A stretch of DNA of 64,000 bases from Sphaerolaimus hirsutus (GCA_964036195.1 OZ038450.1:29700794-29764793), one strand, 5' to 3'. Shown: positions 11,656 through 24,092, numbered from the stretch's first letter. The notes: generated by a model not told the origin, from the sequence alone. A program made the numbers and translations.

Positions 11656-12106
11656 CCGTATTTCTTCTAATAGAACGGCATACCTCCAATTGAACGGCAC
11701 CTCCAATAGAACGGCAGGTTTTGGTACTTTTTGGCACTCACGAAATAAATAGAACGGCAGCCTCCAATAGAACGGCACCTCCAATAGAACGACAGGTAGA
11801 TATCACGTTGGAAGAGTGCCAGAACACACAAATATTAGAAAAACGGATGGTGAGAACATCCAATGTGTTCATCAGAACTATGATTTAGGGTTATTTTCAC
11901 ATTCGGTTTTGTTTGAATTGATACTCTGATGGTAAAATGTTCTTCATTTTCCAATAAACACACTATGTTGATATGAAAAATGTCCGAAAAATATTGGTGA
12001 AAAAATAAAACGGCAGCCTGCAATAGAACGACACCTCTAATAGAATGGCAGGTAAAATAGTTGACGAAATAAATAGAACGGAGCCTTTCTATTAGAAGAA
12101 ATACGG
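11656..12106. mobile_element. CCGTATTTCTTCTAATAG MITE, AATAGAACGGCA word
   Basis: Ends are CCGTATTTCTTCTAATAGAA and TCTATTAGAAGAAATACGG, each flanked by TA. The word AATAGAACGGCACCTCC is iterated near both ends. The TA duplication and CCGTATTTC start link it to the family at 3,794 even though the inner word differs. Confidence 0.8.
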
Positions 12107-12289
12107 TAATTATTTCATAGTAAAAACGAAATATTTTGATAAAAAATGTAAAAGTTTTGGTTCAATATTCAGAAGGGTTATGGTATGTTTGGTAAGTGTG
12201 ACGTCCGCCGAGTATATGCGTAAACGAAAGGAACGAGGTTCAATACTCAGAATACCTGGGTATTTTAGGTAAACGTAAATACACTTTCC

Positions 12290-12427
12290 CAACTATAGTG
12301 GCACCCCGACTAAACCCCTGCTCCACTCGCGCATTCGTATCATTGCCCAAATTTGCTCCAACGCCAGACGCCAACACGTTGCCCGGCTTCGAGTCAGCGC
12401 AGCCCGAATCCACGCCCGTCGACGCGT
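12290..12427 (-). pseudogene. Exon-like remnant resembling HECA-module first exon
   Basis: After an acceptor TTGTCTCAG the minus strand encodes a Ser/Gly/Asn-rich peptide with GNVLASGVGANLGND. This resembles GRVLAASANVDGNLNNDP of the exons at 42,786-42,952 and 19,389-19,555, in the same splice phase. I infer an older, diverged third copy. A neighbouring open stretch at 12,660-12,850 may be another exon but is unassigned. Confidence 0.4.
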
Positions 12428-12516
12428 CTGAGACAATAAAAACAACAACATGTCAAAAAATTATAGTAGTATGTAAAATAGACATTTTTGTGCATGATTC
12501 ATCCAGTGGGCAGTCC

Positions 12517-12657
12517 CAGACCCTGTAAAATGTCAAATATCATGCAGAGTGTCAAAAGTCATGTAATATGCCCTGCAAAATTGCAAACGTACGTTTGCCA
12601 TTTTACATGACTTTTGACACTTTGCATGATCACTTGACATTTTACCGAGTCTGGGAT
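12517..12657. mobile_element. Short MITE, CCCTGTAAAATGTCAAAT ends
   Basis: Ends resemble GTCCCAGACCCTGTAAAATG and CATTTTACCGAGTCTGGGA. The interior iterates GTCAAATGTCATGTAAAATG words in both orientations. Many copies exist in the window, among them 18,655-18,830, 38,815-38,985, 44,440-44,620 and 57,058-57,378. Confidence 0.65.
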
Positions 12658-13103
12658 TGGCACCTTGTACCCTGACTCGAAATTGACCAAAATCCTATTT
12701 GGTCGTGTAGAATTTGTGGCACCACTTTTCGCCTCCAGTTCGCGAGCCCTAGGCGCGCACCTCACATTCGTTCGCGTTGGCACACTGCCAACATGAGATA
12801 TTCGAAAACTGTAGTTTATGCTCCCGATCCCGGAACTCAAGTGCAACCCAAGAAAACTTCGCGGTTGTGAACTAGCGCGAAGCCGCATCAGATAAGTGAC
12901 GCCACGTTCAAGGAAAAACACCAACAATCCTGCTGACGCAAAATTCATGACGCATAATTCATGAATCAAATGACACCATTGGCACCCTCAAACAATTCCA
13001 TTTCAATGAACCAACCAATTTTAGTGCTTTTCATCTCGGGCATATCGAAATCGTCACACAAATACAGCGGCACCCCCAACTCGCTTCTCGGTGTCGTCGG
13101 TAT

Positions 13104-13372
13104 TTACTCCTAATTTTGCTGCACTTTTGTCAGGAATTGGGCCCACACACACTAGTTGACATCGCAAATTCGCGTCAACTCAGTGTCAATTGAATAAAAC
13201 AAGAAGTTTGTAAAAAGCATCACACTTAACAGGAACAATGAAAATGAAGTGTCATGATGTAAAATTAACTATGCTCTATCAGATAGATAGGTTGAAATCA
13301 GTATCACTTAAATTCAGTTGTCATTTAGTTGACACGAATTCAGTTGACATCCAGTGTGTGGGGGCCCAATCG
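13104..13372. mobile_element. MITE with GGGCCCACACACACTAGTTGACA end
   Basis: The main inverted ends are GGGCCCACACACACTAG (13,139) and GTGTGTGGGGGCCCA, with TTGACAC-type words inside. A second, very similar copy is at 43,762-43,998. It is non-coding. Confidence 0.7.
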
Positions 13373-13560
13373 TTACATTTTATTGACACACCACCAAAAG
13401 CAAATTGGTAAATCTACCGTAAAAAGGCAACTAAAATAGCCGGCCGTCGAGATAATTGCGCGTTATGTCATTTGATGAGTTTGTTCATTTGTTGAAATAT
13501 TTTTATGCACAAGTATTTACACATTACAAAACTGTAATTTAACCTGTAACCACTTGGAAT

Positions 13561-13846
13561 TAGGGTTGGGATGATATATCATATCGAAGATCAAATTTCG
13601 ACTACCTAATTCATTTATTCATATTGAATATCGATATCAATATCGAGAGGCCAGATCGATATTAAATTTAGAGATTCAGAAAAATGAGTGTGTTTTGGCA
13701 CAGAAACATTAGGTAAATATTTGGGAGATACATTAGGTAAATAGTCAATTAAAGGTGTGATATTCAGTCACATGGCTCTGTGACAAACTTCCTTAAAAAA
13801 TTGATCGATATGATAGCGATATCGAAAATCATATCGTCCCAACCAT
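13561..13846. mobile_element. TAGGGTTGGGA MITE, CGATAT word (old copy)
   Basis: Starts TAGGGTTGGGATGATATATC and ends GATATCGAAAATCATATCGTCCCAACC. The interior iterates CGATATC. No clear duplication remains. A second copy with the same ends is at 56,597-56,761. Confidence 0.65.
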
Positions 13847-14143
13847 ACAGAATGAAGAAGTGAAAAATTATGCTCAAAATGGTACACCTGCAGTGAAGAA
13901 ATGTCAAACACATATTGATTTCAAAAAGAACACACTGAAAAAAGACACTATGATAATCGGTCTAGCAAAACAGTTTGCAAAAACTTCTCACAAAACCGAG
14001 ACTAATTTCCCAAAAACTCAGGATTTGTATGAAAAATGACGCACTAAAATTTGATCCGATATGAAATAATAGAAACAATTTTCGAAATGCAAAAACGACA
14101 GAGTATAGGAACTCAATTTCATTCAAAACGTGGGGGCAAAGGA

Positions 14144-14394
14144 TAGGGTCCAAACGGGATCCCGATCCCGTGAAATTCCGGAATTTAGCAGTCCCGATCC
14201 CGATCCCGAAACCCCAATCCCGATCCCGAAAAAATGCCAATCCCGATCCCGTGACCCCAATCCCGGCCAATTCCGATCCCGATCCCGAAATCTCAAAATA
14301 CCAATCCCGATCCCGAAACCCCAATCCCGATCCCGAAATCTCAAAAAGTGCATCCCAATCGCGATCCCGAAAAGTCAATCCCGTTTGAACCCTA
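14144..14394. mobile_element. hAT-type MITE, CCCGAT word
   Basis: TAGGGTCCAAACGGGA at the left, CCCGTTTGAACCCTA at the right, flanked by GCAAAGGA and GCAAAGAA (7 of 8). Nearly the whole interior is the hexamer CCCGAT iterated with short interruptions. The open frames across it are a by-product of this repetition and not genes. Confidence 0.9.
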
Positions 14395-14564
14395 GCAAAG
14401 AAGCCACAACAGTGAAGATCACACCATATTGTACAATATTTTGGTTGATATGGCAGTTTGAAAATTGTGCTCTTGTGTCCTTTTTATTCAGGTAGAATAT
14501 GGTAAAATTCACTGAAAAGTGTGTGGGCAGTGGACAAATGTACATATGTAAAAAAAACTATGTA

Positions 14565-14959
14565 CCGTATTTCCTCGAAATACCCCCCCTCTCTCGAGAC
14601 CACTATGAAACAATCACCCCCCCTCGAAATACCCCCCCCCCAGATTGAGTGTAAAGAGAACGTACATGACAAATACTGCAGTTTGTGTTCTGCGTAGTGC
14701 AAAACACACGTTAAAACAATGTCGGAATCACGTTAGAACAGTGTTTATACCATCTACGTGCTAATATTAGTCTACAGGAGTCTTTACATGTCAGTTATTG
14801 ATGCATTTTTCTACCCCAGCGCACATCACAAACAACGATTTTGTACTAGGATTTCAAAAAAGTTCTTGTGAAATAATAACCCCCCTCGAAATACCCCCCC
14901 CCCCTCTCGTGAGCACTATGAAACAATCACCGCCCGGGGGGTATTTCGAGGAAATACGG
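14565..14959. mobile_element. CCGTATTTCC MITE (full copy)
   Basis: Perfect inverted ends CCGTATTTCCTCGAAATACC and GGTATTTCGAGGAAATACGG with TA on both flanks. Inside each end is a C-rich block and GACCACTATGAAACAATCACC. Confidence 0.85.
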
Positions 14960-15430
14960 TATCTAGAGCAACGCGAAAATCGCGCTTAAACATAAATTCG
15001 TCAAAACCTCAACTTTATCAAAGTAACAAAATGCCATTCAACAACAAAAATTCGATCAAATTCTGTTCTGACAATCGCTAACCCCGGCATGTAAAAAGTT
15101 TTGATTACTGCGCGACGGCATGGGCACTTTTTTGTCGGCGCTGCGGATTCATTGGGGATGACAATTGGTCATTTATAAAAATAATTTCAGATGTTAACAA
15201 ATAAATAAAAAATTTTGTATTTGGGCTATGAAATCACATTTTTTACAAATGGTGTAAGGTAATCTTTGTAAATTACGCGTAGAAACACGCCACGCTAGCA
15301 CCCTGTAAAATGTAATGCAGATTAAAGTGTCAAAAGTCATGAAAAATGCCACAAAAGTAAACATTAAATTTTGTGGGTTGTCCGTATTAAAGTCAAGACA
15401 CACTCCTTAACTTTCAAGTTCACGGCAAGA

Positions 15431-15725
15431 TTAATGACAATTTAAATACCCTATCAGTAAAAAACACTTTAAGTTAAAATAAAAATTCAAAAACAAAATA
15501 TTCGAAACCAACTGAACAGAATTGACTGCCATACCACAAATGTCACCATTTCCAGAGTGACCAAAATCCCCAATTTGTTTGAAGTTGTCCACACCACAAT
15601 CATAAACTGGGGGTTTTGACGGAGGGGTCGCATTTCGACATTTCTGCGCCATATTCTGCTGCCGGGATAGAAATGTCCGTCCGCGGCCCACGCCACCCAT
15701 GTAAATTGGTTGTGGATTTGGACAC
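15431..15725 (-). CDS. HECA-like second set, exon e' (terminal)
   Basis: Acceptor CCCTCCCAG, then a peptide starting CPNPQPIYMGGVGRGR. It closely matches exon e at 23,846-24,092 of the first set. The stop used in the first copy is lost here, so the frame runs further before stopping. It is the last recognisable exon of the downstream, N-terminally truncated duplicate. Confidence 0.55.
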
Positions 15726-15759
15726 CTGGGAGGGAATTTATTTTGTAAGTAATGTAATT

Positions 15760-16384
15760 GAGGCGTCTAATTCTAAAAGTCGACAAGTCCACAAAATGCG
15801 ATTTTGAGTAAAGCGCATTTTAAGTTTCAAACCCAATTCCAGGCCCGTGGTGTGTGTCTTATTTGGCTCTCTCACGCTTTCCATAAAGTTCCATATGTTG
15901 ACAATAAAGTGTCGAATTTTCAGCCCCTAATCTCAACGTATATGTGAAAAATGGGGTGTCCATAAAATTCCATTCGATCAGAGCAAAACTGCTCTTGGGA
16001 GGGAAATGGCCTTCTTGCACGCGAGAACATTTTTGTTCGCGCCCGCGTTGCTCCTCCTTTATGGGAAATTAATGCACTTGTCGACTTTTAGAAATCGGTG
16101 CCCATAGTGGACTTATCACATTTCTTGCGTTTGTTTTTCCATAAAAAGGATGCGGAGGATGGACTTGTCGACTTTTAGCCCAAAACTAAGTGGACTTGTC
16201 GACTTCTTGCCCAATTTTTTTGCATTTTCCCCAAAAATGTCAAATTTGGCACTATGCCATATGGGCATGTGAAGTCAAAAAATTTATGGAAAATGATGAA
16301 AAATGTGCGGAAGTAGCCCCAGATGACGTTTCTGGGCCTAACTCAAAAAATTTCATATTTTGGACTTTTAGAATTGGACGCCTC
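15760..16384. mobile_element. MITE with GAGGCGTCTAATTCTAAAAG ends
   Basis: Inverted ends GAGGCGTCTAATTCTAAAAG and CTTTTAGAATTGGACGCCTC, flanked by AATT. GTCGACAAGTCCAC words are iterated inside. It lies in the intron between exons d' and e'. The equivalent intron of the first set contains the same family in the opposite orientation, there split by the 12.7-kb element. Confidence 0.8.
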
Positions 16385-16537
16385 AATTTCATTCGAAAAT
16401 TGGATGTGAAAAAGTTTACATGCTAAATCATAAAAAAGATTCACAATAATCAAATTGTATCCACAATTGTTATTTTGCAAAGGAGAATTTGCACATGCAA
16501 AACTCAGGTGGCCAGTTTTAATTTAAGTCAAGCAAAC

Positions 16538-16746
16538 CTTTTTTGACCAGGCGCATCACCAGCACAGTTTACAAAGTTTTGGCAAGCACTTGGCACAGAT
16601 CCAACAGGTTGATTCTGGCACGAAAAAGTTGCATTTTTCGACATTTCTTTATTCTCCAGTGTTTGCTGTGGCGGCGCAGCGACAATATTTGATAATTCTT
16701 TGAATTTGGGTGGCGCCGGCGGCGGAAATGCAGCCATATCAGATGC
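16538..16746 (-). CDS. HECA-like second set, exon d'
   Basis: About 70 codons in phase 0 from an acceptor after 16,746 to a GTTTGC donor. It includes PPAPPKFKELSNIV and matches exon d at 37,661-37,872 with one codon fewer. It is a proline-rich, probably disordered segment. Confidence 0.6.
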
Positions 16747-17587
16747 CTGAAATCCGACAAAACTTTGAGACTAAAATGAAAGAAGGTTGATTTTGTAAAA
16801 ATTGCCCACCCCCACCCGAAACATTTGACCCTGTACCTCTCTGTAAGTACACTCTCTCTGCATGTAGCAGCGGTCATCAAGTAAATAATATGACCGTTTT
16901 GCAAGTGCGCTCACCATACAAGTATGCACCACAGCTAGCGTTGTAAAATGGGATATAAGTAAGAATTTAAATTTGAATTTAAATCATAAGAAAAATTGGA
17001 TGAGATTATTTTGATATTTTCTGATATTTTTATTTGTATTCCAAATTTCCCCCCAAGCTTTTTCTATGCCAACCCTGCCATACTTCAGATTGATTCAATA
17101 ACATTTTTGTTTCGAGAGATTTACTGAGATTGTGCCTACACACACTAGTTTTCCCCGTGACTTTGTGTGAAAACTGAAATTTTTTCAAAAGCAAATTAAT
17201 AAACACGGTTGAATGGTTTTATTTAATTTGAATTGGAATTTAAATTAATGAAACTTAAAACTTGAAAATTTGAAAACTAAAACACATATAGCATACAAAA
17301 AGAGTAGGGTGGATGTCGCCATGTCGCCACTTCAGTTTTCACATCGGCCATTATATTCAATTACATCTTTAAAAAATCACCTATTTTTCACAGCTAATCG
17401 GGGTGCATGCTCGCAGGGCGAACACACTTGCAGAGTTGTTATAATTACTTGCATGCCGCTACTACTTGCAGAGAGAGATAGAGTTCCAGCCAAAAAGCTC
17501 CTCTCAACTCTGACAAGACAAAAATTCCCCAGTAGAACTATTCAGAGATTAGGGTAACTAGACCTCAATATACTGTACCCAACTCAC

Positions 17588-17803
17588 AAAGGCGGCAGTT
17601 TGGGGGGCGGCGACAGGCATGCCCAGGGTGGACTGCATCCACGGGGCGACCTTGTGCCGCGGCGACGACAAGCTCCGCCCACCCGCAGCGCTCCCAGACG
17701 TGGCTGATTGGTTGGACTGCGGCCAATCAGCGTCGCGCTGCAGCAAAGACACGTCGTTCAGACAGTAGCTGCAGTCGAGCACGGCTGGGCAGATTCGAGT
17801 CAC
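17588..17803 (-). CDS. HECA-like second set, exon c'
   Basis: 72 codons, phase 0 at both ends, bounded by TTGCAG and a perfect GTGAGT donor. The peptide contains CPAVLDCSYCLNDVSLLQR, with closely spaced cysteines that could bind metal. It is almost identical to exon c at 38,006-38,221. Confidence 0.65.
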
Positions 17804-18223
17804 CTGCAATTGAGGTTTCAATAGTGATTTGGGGTGTGGTGTGTTAATTTTACTCTCAGATGGGGGAGTTATTCAAGCGGGGTTATTGTGGGCTATTGAT
17901 TATTTATTATTCAAGCGGGGTCGTAAAGGAAATCTATATACAAAGTCTTTTTGTAAAGCATTCGAGTAATCTCAATTGAGTTGTACTTATTTCAGACCCT
18001 GTACAACGTCACTTGCATGGATTTTGATGCGGGCATTACTTAACCTATCATTTGCATCTGGGGTTGATTTTATATCGAATATCGACCATTTTTCTTACTG
18101 AATATCGAGATCGAGGATGAATATTAAAATCGAATATCGAGTTTCAGAGAAAAATATGGAATATCGATATCGAAAAGCAATATCGACACAACCCTACCAC
18201 TGAAAACCCAAAAACACACAAAC

Positions 18224-18400
18224 CGTGAATGAAATCAAATCATTCAACGTAAGCTCATTAGGCTGGCTGGTCAGAAATATGACCATCTCACTTTTGAACT
18301 GTTCGTCGACAATCTCAACGAAGCCACATTTTTCATCCCGCATTCGTTTCACTTTTCCGCATAGACGTCCGGATGGCAGCTGCACAGTTTGCTGTTTTAC
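18224..18400 (-). CDS. HECA-like second set, exon b' (beta-rich)
   Basis: 59 codons, phase 0, from TTTACACAG to an ACG|GTTTGT donor. GKVKRMRDEKCGFVEIV followed by MVIFL is reminiscent of a cold-shock/OB-type strand pattern, but the resemblance is weak. Nearly identical to exon b at 38,374-38,550. Confidence 0.6.
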
Positions 18401-18464
18401 CTGTGTAAAAGTAAGCGATGACCAATGTGCACTGTGACGAATCGAGACTGGACGAACTGGTAGG

Positions 18465-18559
18465 TAGGGTTCAAACGATATCACTTTTCGATATCGATAT
18501 TCGATATCAAAAAAATGGTCGATATCCGATATTCGATACGATATATCGTTTGAACCCTG
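18465..18559. mobile_element. hAT-type MITE, CGATAT word
   Basis: TAGGGTTCAAACGATATC at the left, GATATATCGTTTGAACCCTG at the right, with a perfect 8-bp duplication CTGGTAGG. The same insertion with the same duplication is present at 38,615-38,708, so it predates the segmental duplication of these exons. Confidence 0.92.
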
Positions 18560-18852
18560 CTGGTAGGGCACGCCACTGGCAATGTGCTTAAACACGCTTG
18601 CCGGGAAATGTTTTGGAAAACAATTTTTTGGAAAATTGATACCTCACCCTAGAACGTGTCAGTCCCCACACTCTGCCACGTATAAAGTAAAGTGTCAAAT
18701 AGCATGAAAAATGTCATACAAATGTGTCAATTGTCATACAAAGTGTCAAAAGTTCAGTAAAAAATCTGTAACTGACACTTTTACATGACATTTCACACTT
18801 CTACACACGCTTTACAGGGTGCGGGACTGTCCCCTAGACTACTCAAACCCAC

Positions 18853-19045
18853 CTTAACCACCAAATTGTCCCCCTCCACACTCAAATTGGCCCTTGGGGC
18901 CCAAACATCTATCCAAGGTCCCAATCCGCCGCACAGGGCGATCTCCTCGTTGAGCAGCGGGCCGCAGTCGGCCAACAAGTCGGAAATGTCCCGCTCCCCC
19001 TCCCAGATGCACCCGCCCAGGGACGTGGCTAGACGCTCCAGGGAC
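18853..19045 (-). CDS. HECA-like second set, exon a'
   Basis: 64 codons from a CACAG acceptor to a perfect AAG|GTGGGT donor. It includes GGCIWEGERDISDLLADCGP and WAPRANLSVEG. It is identical by eye to exon a at 39,003-39,195. The product is not recognised from this segment alone. Confidence 0.65.
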
Positions 19046-19388
19046 CTGTGGTGGGGGGGGGGGGTTTCTTGAGGGCAGTATGGGGGCGGTCCCGCGGCAC
19101 GGGGAGCGTAAAAAGTCAATTTAGATGAGGATTTTAAAAAGGACTTTATGACTGAACCTTGTACATTTTGCATCACATTTTTGTATGACATGGCTTGACA
19201 AATTACAGGGTGCGGGACTGGCACGGGGGAGCTGATAATTTTTCATTTTGACATTTTACAGGACCTTTAACACTTTGCATAACATTTGAGATTGTAAACG
19301 CCACCTGGGGAGTCCCGCATGCTGTTATAAACTAATGTCATGTGATTGAAAAAGGCGGGGCCAAAACCCACTACAACCCATACCAAAC

Positions 19389-19555
19389 GCACTCAACGAG
19401 CTGCGCGCGCTCCAGCTGCACTTTGGGGTCATTATTCAAGTTGCCGTCCACGTTGGCCGACGCCGCCAACACGCGCCCCGACGACAAGTCCGCACTGCTG
19501 GAATTCGCCACCGTTGTCTCAGCAGTTTGAGCACATTGGGAAGTGGGTGGAGCTT
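19389..19555 (-). CDS. HECA-like second set, exon f' (first)
   Basis: A Ser/Thr/Asn-rich exon (EAPPTSQCAQTAETTVANSS at the start) matching exon f at 42,786-42,952. No HECA N-terminal exons lie upstream of it apart from those of the first set, so the second set is either a truncated duplicate or an alternative 3' half of the same gene. Confidence 0.55.
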
Positions 19556-19601
19556 CTGTGGGTGGACGAAACAGTTGTTGACGAATGTGAATGGGACGAA
19601 G

Positions 19602-21486
19602 TAGGGTTGGAAAAAAAACGTTTTTTTTAACTCGATGTTTTTTTTTTTTAAAAAACGTTGTTGTTTTTTTAAAAACGTTTTTTTTTAAAAGCTCCCAGAT
19701 ATGACCTAGTGTCAACATATATAGGTATATCAGACACTGGCAATACTCTGTGATGTTAAATATGACCATATAATGGCTGTGGAGCCATGGGATAGCATTA
19801 TAAGTGGTGATTTGTGTCAAAAATATCCATTTTTGTTGACATATTGTTTGTAAAGAGCCGGCTAATATAATTGAGCTTTTCACGACAGCCGTTTTTAAGC
19901 ATATATAACTCACGCCCCAAGAGGATTTGGGCCAAGCGGCCCGATATGCAACTGCCCCCAGGACTTTACTAGAAGCACCCCCGGGGGGACCCCCGTGGCT
20001 GCTCTGATGCAGCCACAGGGGCGCCCCCCGTAAAAAATTTTCATTTTTTGCCCGGCCGATATAAATGAGCTGTTAACGGACATTTTTTTTGCGCGCTTTA
20101 CACACAATGTGTAAAGCGCACAATCGGTATGAAATTGGATACGTCTGGAAGAGAAATTCACACTCTTTCGTTTGAGCGTGGATTCAAGCCCTGTATCCAA
20201 AAAAAATCGCGATTTTTTAAAAGTTATCGCTGAATTAAATAAAATCAGTCTATCGTTACTGAATCTACAGGGTGGGGGTAAAGATTTAATTGTGGGAGGG
20301 TGAAAACTTAACGATGGGGGTTTAAAATTTGACATAGTATACAGAAAACTTTGGCGCACATTTTGAATACATCACCCCCACACATCTGTACACAGAGAAA
20401 AAACTTTCGTAAAATAAAATTTGAAATTTAAACTTACGTTTTCTCGTCCAGGGGCGGAGGAGGACAATAAAACGTTAGTTTAAAGTTCAAATTTTATCTT
20501 ACGAAAGTTTTTTTTGGGTGTACAGATGTGTGGGGGTGATGTATTCAAAATGTGCGCCATAGTTTTCTGTATACTATGTCAAATTTTCAACCCCCATCGT
20601 TAAGTTTTCACCCCCCCACAATCAAATTTTCACCCCCACCCTGTAGATTCAGTAACGGTAGACCGATTTTTTTCAAATCAGCGATAACTTAGAAAATTCG
20701 CGATTTTTTTAAGATACAGGGCTTGAATCCACGCTCAAAAGAAAGAGCGTGAATTTCTACACCTGAAGTATCCAAATCGGATAGCTTTGCTTGCTTTACA
20801 CATTCCGTGTAAAGCGAACAAAAAAAATGCCACAAAAAGCTTGATCATATTGACCAACTCAAAAATGAAAAATTTTTACGGGAGGCGCCCCTGTGGCTGA
20901 GGGGGTGCAGCCACAGGGGTCCCCCCGGGGGTGCGAGTAGACAACACCTGGGGCTAACTCCAACCCGGGTTACAGGGCCCAGCCTCGCTTAGGGGGTGAG
21001 TAATTTAACAATGTTGCGATTTCGAGCCGAAAGCTCAATTATATTAGCCGGCACTTTATATCGCCTTATAGTCGAATGTTCGTGACTTCAGGTAAAGTTT
21101 GGCACAGAATGGTGATCAAACAATGTTATAAAAGGAGGTTGTTACTTTGGGAGTGAAGTTACACATTGTGGAGGTACATGGAAGCACATTACCTCAATAT
21201 TATATATTACAGCAACATATGTCGGCTTATTCACCCATGGTAGCACATAGAAATGGATGTTTTGATACTAAAAATGCAACAAAACCAATGAGAACAACCA
21301 CCAATGTCAATTTTTGTGTGAAATTGCGCGCTTGCGCGCAAAAATTTTGCAAAATACCTAGTGCTTAGTACTAAAAATTTTGGCCGATGTTTTTTAAAAA
21401 AAACAAAACATTTCGGACGTCATGTTTTTTAAAAAAAAAAACGTTTAAAAAAAAAAACGTTTAAAAAAAAACATCGGCCAACCCTA
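19602..21486. mobile_element. TAGGGTTGG element, AAACGTTTTT word, with nested foldback
   Basis: Starts TAGGGTTGG and ends CCAACCCTA. Both ends carry long iterations of AAAACGTTTTTT. The unique core (19,690-19,856 and 21,053-21,370) is shared with the elements at 51,809 and 53,778. A palindromic foldback (19,857-21,052) is inserted in the core. Confidence 0.85.
19857..21052. repeat. Foldback palindrome with ~570-bp arms
   Basis: GCCGGCTAATATAATTGAGC at 19,857 pairs with GCTCAATTATATTAGCCGGC at the right end. The arms stay paired through CAGCCACAGGGGCGCC blocks to a centre near 20,450. The sister element at 53,778 lacks it, so it is a separate insertion. Confidence 0.8.
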
Positions 21487-21876
21487 GTTGCCATTTTGCA
21501 AGGCATTTCACATGACTTTTGCCACTTTGCATGACATTTGACATTTTACAGGGTTTGGGCTGCCCCCAGCAGTTGAGGCATGCCAAATACTTAAAATACT
21601 TGTTTCCATTCAAGAATACACCAGACAATGACAATTTAATAATTGGTCATTTGACAAACTAGCTTAGAGAAACTTCTCACAAAACCGAGACTTATTTTCC
21701 AAAAGAAACTCAGAATGTAAATGAAAAATGATGCACTAAAATTTGATCCAATATTTAATAAGAGAAACAATTCTCGAAATATAAAAAAGGCAAGCAAAAA
21801 ATGATACATAGGCAACAAAAACATAATTTCTTTGAAAAAGTGGTGGCAAAAAAGCCACAACAGTGAAGATCACAAA

Positions 21877-22052
21877 CTCCAGCGACATTACACCTTACAA
21901 TGAAATCTACCATATCCCATCTGAATAAAAGAACAAACAGAAATTTTTTACATCATATTTATCAAATGGGATGAAAAATTTGTTGTGTTTGTTCTTTTAT
22001 TCAGATGGGATATGGTACATTTCATTGTAAAGTGTAATGTCGCTGGAGTATA
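21877..22052. mobile_element. Palindromic MITE, CTCCAGCGACATTACACC ends
   Basis: CTCCAGCGACATTACACCTT and AAGTGTAATGTCGCTGGAG are inverted ends, with ATGAAATCTACCATATCCCA arms inside. The same family is at 58,615-58,798. Confidence 0.75.
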
Positions 22053-22493
22053 CCATATTTTATCATATTGATTTGATTGATAACTGCCGGTAAAAATTGT
22101 GCACAAATTTTTTTTCGCACTTCATTAATGTCATGGCAAAAATAATTGTGTTCCTTTAATTCAGATATAATATGGTAGATTTCATACCTAGGTACAAAAA
22201 TAATACCAGTATACTAAGCGGACCGCAAAGTATGTGCCCAAAATCATTTATGTCTAAGTCGGTAGCGCGCTAGCGGGATTCTTATGTATGCACTTTCAGA
22301 AAAAAAGAAAAATATTATGAAAAAAAGCGGAGTCGCATACCAGCGACGAAGACTTTTTTCCTGAAACGTTTTTTTTCTTTTTCTGCTGGAACAATTTTTA
22401 TTTTATTTGCGATTTTTATATTTATATTTTTTATTGACGTCATGGTGGAGGGTTTCCTTTAGAAAAAGCATAGCTTGCAGTGCGTCGTATATA

Positions 22494-22589
22494 CCGTATT
22501 TCCTCGAAATACCCCCCCCCTCGTTTAACCCCCCCTCTCGGGACCACTATGAAACAATCACCCCCGGGGGGTATTTCGAGGAAATACCG
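22494..22589. mobile_element. CCGTATTTCC MITE, 96-bp internally deleted copy
   Basis: Ends CCGTATTTCCTCGAAATACC and GGTATTTCGAGGAAATACCG, TA on both sides, with only about 55 bp between. Minimal form of the family at 14,565. Confidence 0.85.
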
Positions 22590-22984
22590 TAGCTAGAACA
22601 ATGCAAAAATCGCGCTTAAACATAAATTCGACAAAGCCTTAACTTTATCAAAGAACAAAATGCGATTCAACCACAAAAATACCATCAAACTCTGTTCTGA
22701 CAATCTCTGACACCGGCACGTAAAAAGTTTTGATTACTGCGCGGCGGCATGGGCACTTTTTTGTCGGCGCTGCGGATTCATTGGGGATGACAATTAGAAA
22801 ATCATTTCAGATGTTTATATAAAAAAACCACTAACTTTTGAATTCGGGCTATGATTTCACGTTATTTACAAGGTAATCTTAAGGTAATTTACAACGTTGT
22901 AAGGTATCTTTGTAAGTTACACATAGATACATAAACGTGGTGCAGGCTTCAACTAACCTGGGGCTACTCCGAGACACTGTAAAA

Positions 22985-23648
22985 TAGGGTTCGAACGATA
23001 TGACTTTTCAATATCGATATTCGATATTTTTTTCTGAAACTCGATATCTATATTCGATATTGAAAAGTGGTGGATATTCGATATTGTGATTTGGTATAGC
23101 AATGCATATTTCAAGTGGCATATTGTATTTTCATGTGGTTGCACACATGGTTAACCATCTCTTTACTGAAATGTGAATGGTACAAGTGATTTTAACAAGG
23201 TTTACATCACTCAATGGTAGAAAATGGAAGAGAAACATGATGAATCAATCTGTATCAGACAAACAACAATTGGTAGATATTACAGTTCATACTTATAACC
23301 TAATTGCTTAAGGGCATGTTGCAAAAAGAGCATATAAGCATTTTCTAGCTTCAAATTGTGCACTCCAACAAAAATGACATTATAAATACTGTACTTTTAC
23401 TCATCAAATACAATACTAAATATAAGCAAATCACATCAAACATAAATATCTCAAAATGAAAATGATAACTTAATTTAGGGCACAATACAGGTTCGATATA
23501 TCGGAAAATGGTCGATATTCGATATTCGATATTTTTTCAAAATTTTCGATATCGATATTAGATATATTTTTGAAATTTCGATATCGATATTCGATATGAA
23601 AAAACGTTCGATATCCGATATTCGATACGATATATCGTTTGAACCCTA
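22985..23648. mobile_element. hAT-type MITE, CGATAT word, with unique core
   Basis: Ends TAGGGTTCGAACGATATG and ATATCGTTTGAACCCTA with a perfect duplication CTGTAAAA. CGATATTCGATAT words at both sides flank a unique AT-rich core of about 370 bp. Confidence 0.9.
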
Positions 23649-23845
23649 CTGTAAAATATCAAATGTCATGAAGATTCAAGTGTCAAATATCATGACAATG
23701 TCAAAAAGTAAATTTAATTTAAAAATATGATCAATTTCAGTAAAAAAATTCATAGGTTATCCACTCAAGACACACAATGTTTCAAATTTACGGCAAGATC
23801 AAGGTGAACTCAAACCCTCTATCAGAGGAAGTGCAACAAAAAAAA

Positions 23846-24092
23846 TTATTCAAAAATCTTTAAAACCAACTGAACAAAATTGGATGTCATACCACTTCCA
23901 TCAGAAATGTCAGCATTTCCAGAGTGATAAAAATCCCCAATTTCTTTGAATTCATCCACGGAACGATCATAAACTGGCGGCTTGAATGGAGGGCTCGCAT
24001 TTCGACATTTCTGCGCCAAATTCAGTCGCTGGGATAAAAATGCCCGTCCGCGGCCCACGCCACCCATGTAAATTGGTTGTGGATTTGGGCAC
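23846..24092 (-). CDS. HECA-like gene, exon e (terminal)
   Basis: Acceptor CCCTCCCAG at 24,093, one base completing a split codon, then 82 codons ending in TAA at 23,846. It begins CPNPQPIYMGGVGRGR. Its phase fits exon d at 37,661, which ends two bases into a codon. The intervening intron is 13.5 kb because it received the 12.7-kb element. Confidence 0.6.

Noticed and set aside
14130..14495. Long open frames of Pro/Ser/Arg or Gly/Asp/Arg repeats over CCCGAT arrays (also 47,918-48,481 and 49,161-49,695)
   Set aside because: They exist because a hexamer repeat has no stops in several frames on both strands. They begin and end with the transposon arrays and have no splice or start context.
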